Source of the DNA: an uncultured Oscillochloris sp.
GTDB lineage: Bacteria; Chloroflexota; Chloroflexia; Chloroflexales; Chloroflexaceae
Direction: 5' to 3'
DNA: 7,074 bases
Assembly: GCA_903877345.1 (NCBI GenBank)
Contig: CAIRDL010000549.1
Location: forward strand, 1-7,074
Shown piece after piece: positions 1 to 4,757 of this stretch; position 1 is the first letter of the stretch; each line of letters starts with the position of its first letter. A model generated the notes under the pieces. It saw only the letters and a list, made by a program, of their open reading frames with translations. It had not been told where the DNA came from and did no database searches. The translations under genes and the position numbers were made by a program.

Positions 1-2970
1 ACGGTGGCGGCCTTGTTGCCGCCGCTCTTCGCCGAATTGCGCCGCGACGGGGCGCTTGACCGGGCGCTTGCCGCCGCCCGTGCCGCCCTCGGCGAAAACC
101 ACCCCTGGTGGCTGCCGGTGCTTTGGCTCCGCACCCGCGATGGACTCCTCTGGCGCGAGGAGGTTCCGCCGCCACCGCCGACGCCTAGCGGTACGACGGG
201 CACTGCGAACGTCAGCGGCACCGTGAACGGCGTGGCCGTCGGCGTCAACCTGGGCACGATTATCTACGGGCGCGATCCAAGCGAGGACCAACGACGGCGA
301 CTCGTGTGGTATCTCGAGGCCCTCGCGGGTGATCTTCGTTGCCTCCCGCTCCGTGGACTCGACACGAACCTTGCCCAGGCAACCAACGCCTCCGCGCATT
401 CCACTGGCATCAGTTTGGCCCAGGTCTACGTGATGGTGGCGACGACCCAGACGGTCACGCTCGCCAAGGGTACGGCGAAGGTCGTCGGGCCTTACTTTGA
501 GGACGCTGACCCGCGCAAGGCGCTGTTGCCCGCGTATGACCCCGAGCAGGCGTTGCCAGATGTTGCGGTCGTCAACCGGGGCGACGTAGGCCGCGAGGGT
601 GCGAACGGGAGCTATCACCTTGTGCGGCAACGCCTTGGCAGTGAAGTCGCCCACGCCGGGAGTTTTGTGCTGCTCGGCGACCCTGGTGGCGGCAAAAGCA
701 CCTTTCTACACCACCTTGCCTGGGTGCTCGCGCAACGGGGGCTGGATCAGCTTGATGCGACGACCCGCCTGTGCGGGTGGGCGGATGCCACGCGGTTGAT
801 GCCCGTGTTGCTCCCCCTCCGTACGCTCGCGGCAACCATCGCTGGCGGCGTTCCTGACGCGACCAGTGTTTATACGGCGCTGCGAACCGTGGTCGCAAAC
901 AAAGGCGTTGCCACCCCCGACGACCTGCTTACCGATGCCTTGGTGCGCGGTGCGGTGCTCATCCTGCTGGATGGCCTCGACGAGGTGCCAGTAGCGGCAA
1001 CCCCGACCAGCGCCGACCGCCTGACGACCCTGCGGGCGGTACGCGCCTTCGCGGAGCGGTATGGCAAAACCAGAGTGCTGCTCACCTGCCGCACCCGCGC
1101 CTTTACCGATGCCGTGCAGGTGAGTCTTGGATGGCCGGTAGAAACCTTGGCCCCCTTCACCCTCGGTCAAATCCGCCACTTTGTCCCGGCGTGGTACGAC
1201 GGTTTAGTCACCGCATCGTTCACGCGAGCGCAAGCGGCGCGGCTCAGTGCTGAACTGGTGGCGACAATTGCGGGCAGTACACGCCTGCGCGAGATGGCCG
1301 CGACCCCGTTGCTGCTCACCCTCATGGCGCTCTTGCTCTACCACCGGGGTACCTTGCCGCGTGACCGGCCTCGGCTTTACGAGGAGATCATGCTGTTGCT
1401 GTTGGGGCAATGGGACAAGGTACGCGAGGGGCAGAATCTCGCCGAAGTGATCGGGCGACCCGACTGGACGAGTGATCGCCTGCGCCCGCTGTTGGATGCG
1501 CTCTCCTACAAGGCCCATCTCGCCGGGTCGTCCCTGGATGGACGGGGGCGCTTGGATCGCGACCAAGTACAACTTGCGTTCACGAAGTTCTTTGCGGCGC
1601 AGACCCCGCCCTTGGACTGGGGCACCGCCGAACGCTGCCTCACCTACTTCGATCAGCGCAGTGGCCTCTTGGCACCCGATGGCCTTGATTCATATGTCTT
1701 TGCCCATCTCACGTTGCAAGAGCACTGTGCGGGTCGCCACATGTTGCTCAGTCGGGATGCGGTGGATCAAGTGCTGGCGCAACGCAGCGATGACCGTTGG
1801 CGGGAGCCCATCTTCCTGGGCCTCGGCGTGGTGCAGGCCAACAACCCGTACCTCATCGAGAAAGTGCTCCGCACGCTGCTCGAACGGGACGAAGGTGGCG
1901 TGCCCAAGCCAGTCGCCCGCTGGTACCGCGACCTGATCTTGGTTGCGGAAATCGGTCAAGATCGAGACTGGGCCTACTTGCGCGATCAACGCGTAGACGT
2001 AACTGGCCTGCACACTGCCTTACACGCTGGGTTCACCACGCTGTTGGCCGACGGAGCGCAGCCCATCCCCGTCGCCGAACGGATACGGGCAGGCACGCTC
2101 CTTGGCACGCTAAGCGACCCGCGTATCCCCGTCACCGCCGCGCAGTGGCAAGCCGAGTGGACGCGGCGTAACGAGCACTTCGGCCAACCGACCGGCTACT
2201 GGTGCTACGTGCGCCAGGAAGCCTACCGCATCGGCGGGTGGGCAGCGAAGGAGCCAGAGGCGACCATTGCGTTGCCCGCCTTCTGGCTGGCCCGCTACCC
2301 CATTACGGTTGCCCAGTACGCACCCTTCGTGGCCGAAGGGTATCGTGAGGACGCCGAGCACTGGTGGACGACAGCGGGCTGGCAGTGGAAGCAAAGCCAG
2401 CAGCGTACGCAGCCGTGGCGTTGGGATCATCCTGATTACAGCGGCGCAAACCAGCCGGTGATTGGCGTGACATGGTACGAGGCGACCGCCTATTGCGCGT
2501 GGCTCAATGACCAGGTCGCTGCCCAGGGGTACGAGTTCCGCCTGCCCACCGAGGCGGAGTGGGAGGCGGCAGCGGCCTACGATGCCCAGATGCAGCGCCG
2601 GAACTACCCGTGGGGTGCAGACGAGCCGACGCCGGAGCGAGCGATCTACAAAGAAAGCAAGCTAGGTCGCCCCGCGCCGGTCGGTTGCTGTCCGTCGGGT
2701 GCAGCGGCCTGCGGGGTACTCGATTTGGCAGGGAATGTGTGGGAGTGGACAACGAGTAGCTACAAAGGCTACCCAGCGCAGAGTGGCACGCTGGAAAAAG
2801 GCTTTACACCTGATGATTACGATGTACCGTTCCGGGGTGGCTACTATAACAGTAATAGAACAAATGTTCGCTGCGGGGCGCGGAACCGCGGCCATCCCGT
2901 CGGCAGCCTCCTCATCAGCTACGGCGTGCGGGTGTGTGCTGCCCCCCTGTTCATAGCCGATAACCGATAA
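1..2970 (+). CDS. CHAT(tail)-NACHT-FGE/CLec receptor, 5' partial
   Basis: This is probably a STAND-type conflict receptor: an effector protease, an NTPase switch and a C-terminal sensor. Residues are numbered from the GTG at 4. That GTG is likely not the true start, because the frame is open to the window edge and residues 1-50 resemble the C-terminal end of a CHAT caspase-like domain (WWLPVLWLRTRDGLLW). Residues 72-86 form a Gly/Val-rich repeat. LRGLD (116-120) and SLAQVYV (137-143) are shared with the second NACHT gene. The NACHT core has a P-loop GDPGGGKST (225-233), Walker B ILLDGLDEVP (320-329), TCRTR (361-365), ATPLLLTL (433-440) and a FAHLTLQE winged-helix motif (566-573). The FGE/CLec domain runs from about 730 to the end, with WYEATAYC, RLPTEAEWE (846-854), GNVWEW (909-914) and RGGYYNSN (944-951). 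The cysteine pair of true formylglycine-generating enzymes is missing, so ligand binding is likelier than catalysis. The last residues, IADNR, and the stop are encoded by heptamer repeat. Confidence 0.9.
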   Translation, partial: TVAALLPPLFAELRRDGALDRALAAARAALGENHPWWLPVLWLRTRDGLLWREEVPPPPPTPSGTTGTANVSGTVNGVAVGVNLGTIIYGRDPSEDQRRRLVWYLEALAGDLRCLPLRGLDTNLAQATNASAHSTGISLAQVYVMVATTQTVTLAKGTAKVVGPYFEDADPRKALLPAYDPEQALPDVAVVNRGDVGREGANGSYHLVRQRLGSEVAHAGSFVLLGDPGGGKSTFLHHLAWVLAQRGLDQLDATTRLCGWADATRLMPVLLPLRTLAATIAGGVPDATSVYTALRTVVANKGVATPDDLLTDALVRGAVLILLDGLDEVPVAATPTSADRLTTLRAVRAFAERYGKTRVLLTCRTRAFTDAVQVSLGWPVETLAPFTLGQIRHFVPAWYDGLVTASFTRAQAARLSAELVATIAGSTRLREMAATPLLLTLMALLLYHRGTLPRDRPRLYEEIMLLLLGQWDKVREGQNLAEVIGRPDWTSDRLRPLLDALSYKAHLAGSSLDGRGRLDRDQVQLAFTKFFAAQTPPLDWGTAERCLTYFDQRSGLLAPDGLDSYVFAHLTLQEHCAGRHMLLSRDAVDQVLAQRSDDRWREPIFLGLGVVQANNPYLIEKVLRTLLERDEGGVPKPVARWYRDLILVAEIGQDRDWAYLRDQRVDVTGLHTALHAGFTTLLADGAQPIPVAERIRAGTLLGTLSDPRIPVTAAQWQAEWTRRNEHFGQPTGYWCYVRQEAYRIGGWAAKEPEATIALPAFWLARYPITVAQYAPFVAEGYREDAEHWWTTAGWQWKQSQQRTQPWRWDHPDYSGANQPVIGVTWYEATAYCAWLNDQVAAQGYEFRLPTEAEWEAAAAYDAQMQRRNYPWGADEPTPERAIYKESKLGRPAPVGCCPSGAAACGVLDLAGNVWEWTTSSYKGYPAQSGTLEKGFTPDDYDVPFRGGYYNSNRTNVRCGARNRGHPVGSLLISYGVRVCAAPLFIADNR
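2191..2308 (+). repeat. Start of duplicated FGE/CLec module, copy 1
   Basis: These 118 bases align without gaps to 6957-7074 with 7 differences by my count (about 94% identity). They encode the beginning of the FGE/CLec domain (TGYWCYVRQ onward). Just upstream the two genes remain homologous in protein (DPR, PVT, EW, RR, FG) but differ much more in DNA. High identity therefore begins near the domain boundary, which suggests recent conversion or exchange of the module. Confidence 0.85.
2830..2940 (+). other. Putative DGR variable region (VR) at 3' end of the first NACHT-CLec gene
   Basis: The last CLec segment has the layout of DGR variable regions: RGG, then a run rich in Tyr/Asn/Ser, NVRCGARN, a Pro, a variable run, then G-V-R-V. 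Codons 2899-2925 read gtc ggc agc ctc ctc atc agc tac ggc: nine consecutive NNC codons encoding chemically diverse residues. This is what adenine-directed mutagenesis of AAC-rich template codons leaves behind. The GC-rich end (2923-2940) would be where an initiation-of-mutagenic-homology site is expected. Caveats: the host favours NNC codons anyway, and no template repeat is visible in the window. An ordinary, undiversified FGE-like C-terminus is the alternative. Confidence 0.6.
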
Positions 2971-2983
2971 CCGATAGCCGATA
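2953..2983 (+). repeat. E1 left heptamer tract (RCCGATA x4)
   Basis: An ATA is followed by four RCCGATA heptamers (first base G, A, A, G). In this orientation the tract contains TAA/TAG in several frames, so it terminates reading frames entering from the left, including the first NACHT gene (TAA at 2968-2970). Confidence 0.9.
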
Positions 2984-3097
2984 GGGCGCAGCGGGGCGGG
3001 TTAGCGGGGCACGCACTGCTGGTTCACCAGGGTTGCTGTACTGGTGTTCATCAGCAAAACTGACCGCAAGAATTGGTACTCGCCGTAAGTCGCCACC
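2984..3097. other. Core of E1, non-coding
   Basis: This 114-bp stretch lies between opposite-facing heptamer tracts. I see no protein homology on either strand and no start codon with a plausible ORF. I compared it by eye on both strands with the putative VR (2830-2940), allowing template adenines to vary, and it does not match, so it is not an obvious template repeat. It could be a structured RNA loop or the remains of DGR sequence. Confidence 0.5.
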
Positions 3098-3205
3098 TAT
3101 CGGTTATCGGTTATCGGCTATCGGCTATCGGCTATCGGCTATCGGCTATCGGCTATCGGCTATCGGTTATCGGTTATCGGTTATCGGCTATCGGCTATCG
3201 GCTAT
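3098..3205 (+). repeat. E1 right heptamer tract (TATCGGY x15)
   Basis: There are fifteen perfect tandem heptamers TATCGGY plus a final TAT. The seventh bases in order are TTCCCCCCCTTTCCC. The tract has no stop codons in any of the three forward frames and would translate as a 7-residue repeat (I-G-Y-R-L-S-A/V). This creates spurious ORFs fused to the downstream RT fragment. It is the inverse of the left tracts, so a transcript spanning both can form a long stem, and the G/A versus C/T variants are compatible through G-U pairing. Confidence 0.95.
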
Positions 3206-3669
3206 TCCTCACCGAGGATCGCATTGTCCACCACGCCCTCTGCCACGTCATTGAGCCGATCTGGGAGGCCCGGTTTATCCACGATAGCTACGCCTGCCGG
3301 GTGGGCAAGGGCACCCTCGCTGCCCTCAATCGCGCCCAACACTTCGCCCGCCAGTACCGCTATGTCTTGTCGCTGGATGTCCGTGAATTCTTCCCCAGTG
3401 TCGATCATGCCGTGCTTGAAGCGACCCTTGCCCGCCACCTCACTGACCGCCGTGTGCGCGACCTCTGCCACACGATCCTTGCCAGTGGCGGTGATCTGCT
3501 CGCCGAGGAATATACCCCGGTGTTCTTCCCCGGCGACGACCTCTTCGCCACGTTGCGCCCGCGTGGCCTGCCGATTGGCAACCTCACCAGCCAGTTCTGG
3601 GCGAACGTCTTTCTGCACCCGCTCGACATGTTTATCAAGCAGGATTTGCACGGTCAGGCCGGTGCATAG
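3205..3669 (+). pseudogene. DGR-type reverse transcriptase, internal fragment
   Basis: About 150 residues of an RT of the DGR type, which would copy a template RNA into mutagenised cDNA. Visible parts are DRIVHHAL near the start, SYACRVGKGT (RT motif 2 region), the metal-binding motif A LDVREFFPSVDH with its Asp codon at 3376, and GLPIGNLTSQFWAN at 3565-3606. The GNLTSQ form of motif B is typical of DGR RTs rather than the QG..SP form of group II introns. Missing are the N-terminal region, replaced by the E1 right tract, and everything after motif B including the catalytic YxDD, replaced by E2. The stop at 3667 lies in E2's left tract. A TTG-started ORF from 3073 exists only because the heptamers are stop-free. 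The fragment cannot be an active polymerase as it stands. Confidence 0.85.
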
Positions 3670-3688
3670 CCGATAGCCGATAGCCGAA
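3666..3688 (+). repeat. E2 left heptamer tract
   Basis: ATA is followed by GCCGATA, GCCGATA and a degenerate GCCGAAA. The same degenerate last unit and a closely matching leader (GATSYARGCG) precede the gene in E3. The tract supplies the TAG that ends the RT fragment. Confidence 0.9.
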
Positions 3689-3699
3689 AGATGCAAGCG

Positions 3700-4074
3700 A
3701 TGAGCACCTTTGAACGACAGTTGATGGGGCGATTGGAAGATTATGCGCTGCGTGTTATTACGGTGTACAACGCGCTACCAGACTATCCTACGTCAGGGCA
3801 TCAAGTAGCTCAGGTGCTCGGTAAACAACTCCTGCGGTCGGGGACATCCGGCGGTGCCAATTTTGCTGAGGCAACCCGTACCCACAGTCTTGCCGATAAA
3901 GCGGCGAAGCAGCAAATCTGCATCAAAGAGTTGGAAGAGACCGCGTACTGGCTCCGTCTGCTCAGCAAAGCTGGCCTGCTTCCCGCCTCGCGTCTGGAAC
4001 CATTACTGACCGAAACCAGCGAGTTGACCGCGATCTTTGTCGCCAGCGTTCGCAAATTACAGCACGAGCCGTAG
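3700..4074 (+). CDS. Four-helix-bundle protein (23S rRNA IVS / S23-type), copy in E2
   Basis: A 124-residue helical protein of the family found in 23S rRNA intervening sequences and structurally related to the DGR accessory protein Avd. Its molecular function is unproven; Avd-like members bind nucleic acid and RT. The family signature is clear: LGKQLLRSGTSGGANFAEA followed by KELEETAYWLRLLSK. I prefer the ATG at 3700 over the in-frame ATG at 3691. The protein then aligns end to end with the E3 copy, where the equivalent of the 3691 ATG is ATC. No strong Shine-Dalgarno is visible. The protein differs from the E3 copy at 12 of 124 residues, including a Gly where the family normally has Val or Ile (GTSGGAN versus GTSVGAN), which might weaken this copy. 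It is flanked by inverted heptamer tracts. Confidence 0.9.
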   Translation: MSTFERQLMGRLEDYALRVITVYNALPDYPTSGHQVAQVLGKQLLRSGTSGGANFAEATRTHSLADKAAKQQICIKELEETAYWLRLLSKAGLLPASRLEPLLTETSELTAIFVASVRKLQHEP

Positions 4075-4110
4075 TCGGTTATCGGCTATCGGCTATCGGG
4101 TATCGGCTAT
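4075..4110 (+). repeat. E2 right heptamer tract
   Basis: TCGGT, then TATCGGC, TATCGGC, a variant TATCGGG, TATCGGC and a final TAT, starting directly after the four-helix-bundle stop codon. It is inverted relative to 3666-3688, so a transcript could fold with the gene in the loop. Confidence 0.9.
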
Positions 4111-4257
4111 GCCTTCGTCCGCTGCGACGAGTTGGTGCTGTGGGTGCTGCGGGCCACCGTGCGCTACCCGCGTCCCTTCCGCGCTGCCCTCGGGCGAGCC
4201 ACCCAGGAGGCCACGTTGCTCCTTCAGCGCGAACTGGTGGCTGCCGCCCGCCGGTAC
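4111..4257 (+). pseudogene. Avd-like DGR accessory protein, N-terminal fragment
   Basis: Reading the frame that starts at 4108 gives about 49 codons that no ATG-based ORF shows. They include FVRCDELVLWVLRATVRY, then PRPFRAALG, then LLLQRELVAAAR. The pattern of aromatic, ELxLW, (K/R)(F/Y)PRxxRxxLG, then LLxxELxxA matches the first two helices of Avd-type DGR accessory proteins, which dock on the RT and template RNA. The start codon is gone, since E2's right tract runs directly into it. The last two helices are lost at E3, which supplies the stop (TAG at 4273). A different ORF from ATG 4108 in another frame is spurious. The match is by eye, so the assignment is less certain than the RT. Confidence 0.6.
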
Positions 4258-4288
4258 ATAGCCGATAACCGATAGCCGATAGCCGAAA
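4258..4288 (+). repeat. E3 left heptamer tract
   Basis: ATA is followed by GCCGATA, ACCGATA, GCCGATA and a degenerate GCCGAAA. It contains the TAG at 4273-4275 that ends the Avd-like reading frame. Confidence 0.9.
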
Positions 4289-4298
4289 GATCCAGGCG

Positions 4299-4673
4299 AT
4301 GAGCACCTTTGAACAACAGTTGATGGAGCGATTGGAGGATTATGCCCTGCGCGTTATTGCTGTGTATAATGCCTTGCCAGATTATCCTACGGTGGGTTAT
4401 CAAGTGGCGCAAGTGCTGGGCAAACAACTCCTGCGTTCCGGTACGTCCGTAGGTGCGAACTTCGCTGAAGCGACCCGCACCCACAGTCTTGCCGATAAAG
4501 CGGCCAAGCAGCAAATCTGCATCAAAGAGTTGGAAGAGACCGCGTACTGGCTTCGTCTGCTCAGCAAAACTGGCCTGCTTCCCGCTCCGCGCCTAGACCT
4601 CTTGTTGGCCGAAACCAGTGAATTGACCGCGATCTTTGTCGCCAGCGTCCGTAAATTACAGCACGAGCTGTAG
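4299..4673 (+). CDS. Four-helix-bundle protein (23S rRNA IVS / S23-type), copy in E3
   Basis: A 124-residue protein starting MSTFEQQLMERLEDYALRV, of the same family as the E2 copy, with the canonical motif LLRSGTSVGANFAEA and KELEETAYWLRLLSK. By my count there are about 53 base differences from the E2 copy over 372 bases but only 12 changed residues, so most changes are silent. That pattern indicates purifying selection on the protein since the copies separated. The ATG at 4299 is the natural start and lies just after the conserved leader that follows the left tract; the AGG at 4294-4296 is at best a weak ribosome binding site. It may act as an Avd-like RNA-binding or RT-binding factor, or serve the element itself; the sequence does not decide. 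Confidence 0.92.
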   Translation: MSTFEQQLMERLEDYALRVIAVYNALPDYPTVGYQVAQVLGKQLLRSGTSVGANFAEATRTHSLADKAAKQQICIKELEETAYWLRLLSKTGLLPAPRLDLLLAETSELTAIFVASVRKLQHEL

Positions 4674-4706
4674 TCGGTCGACTATCGGCTATCGGTTATC
4701 GGCTAT
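4674..4706 (+). repeat. E3 right heptamer tract
   Basis: TCGGTCGAC, then TATCGGC, TATCGGT, TATCGGC and a final TAT. It begins immediately after the four-helix-bundle stop and is the inverse of 4258-4288. Confidence 0.9.
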
Positions 4707-4757
4707 CCCCAACGCCGCGAACGTCCGACGGGGTAGCATTAGTACGAGAATCTGTCC

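Larger units (their letters stand above)
2953..3205 (+). mobile_element. Heptamer-bounded element E1, no ORF
   Basis: This 253-bp unit has the same ends as E2 and E3: it begins ATAGCCGATA and ends TATCGGCTAT, a perfect 10-bp inverted repeat. It contains a left tract, a 114-bp core (2984-3097) with no recognisable gene, and a very long right tract. Its left tract supplies the final codons and stop of the first NACHT gene. Its right tract runs straight into reverse transcriptase coding sequence. It may be a derivative of E2/E3 that lost the four-helix-bundle gene, or a separate repeat-rich insertion. No clear target-site duplication is seen. The label mobile is inference. Confidence 0.5.
3666..4110 (+). 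mobile_element. Heptamer-bounded element E2 carrying a four-helix-bundle gene
   Basis: This 445-bp unit has ends ATAGCCGATA and TATCGGCTAT and contains one intact ORF. It truncates the RT fragment on its left and abuts the Avd-like fragment on its right. The arrangement of inverted repeats enclosing a four-helix-bundle ORF matches intervening sequences (IVSs) known inside 23S rRNA genes, here placed among protein-coding retroelement genes. E2 and E3 also share 8 bp left of the boundary (GCCGGTRC, 3658-3665 and 4250-4257), so the true left end may lie slightly outside. Mobility is inferred from the repeated, gene-interrupting layout. Confidence 0.6.
4258..4706 (+). mobile_element. Heptamer-bounded element E3 carrying a four-helix-bundle gene
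   Basis: This 449-bp unit is parallel to E2 in ends, leader, gene and downstream tract. It begins ATAGCCGATA and ends TATCGGCTAT. It truncates the Avd-like fragment on its left and ends 51 bp before the second NACHT gene. It is related to E2 by duplication or by insertion of the same element family; the genes inside are about 86% identical in DNA. Confidence 0.6.

Noticed and set aside
2984..3097. DGR template repeat
   Set aside because: It sits where a template might lie, but neither strand matches the variable region at non-adenine positions.
3098..3202. CRISPR array
   Set aside because: The repeats are 7-bp tandem units with no spacers; no cas genes are nearby.
3033..3254. 73-residue ORF made largely of IGYRLSA-type repeats
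   Set aside because: Heptamer tracts in the TATCGGY orientation lack stops in all frames, so any frame through them looks open. Nothing outside the tract supports a protein.
3700..4074. Ribosomal protein S23
   Set aside because: Databases sometimes use this name for the family, but members are intervening-sequence proteins, not ribosomal subunits, and there is no rRNA here.
4111..4257. Continuation of the RT with its YxDD region (reading FVRCDELVL as a degenerate motif C)
   Set aside because: It is in the same frame as the RT fragment, which made it tempting. There is no DD pair, however, and the following PRPFRAALG and helical pattern fit Avd better than an RT thumb. I keep this as the main alternative.
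3666..4706. Conventional insertion sequence or transposase-based element
   Set aside because: No transposase gene and no clear target-site duplication at any of the three elements, so a standard IS label is not supported.
4707..4757. Promoter or terminator before the second NACHT gene
   Set aside because: Only a small CGT-CCG-ACG palindrome and no convincing -35/-10 pair or T-run; insufficient to call.
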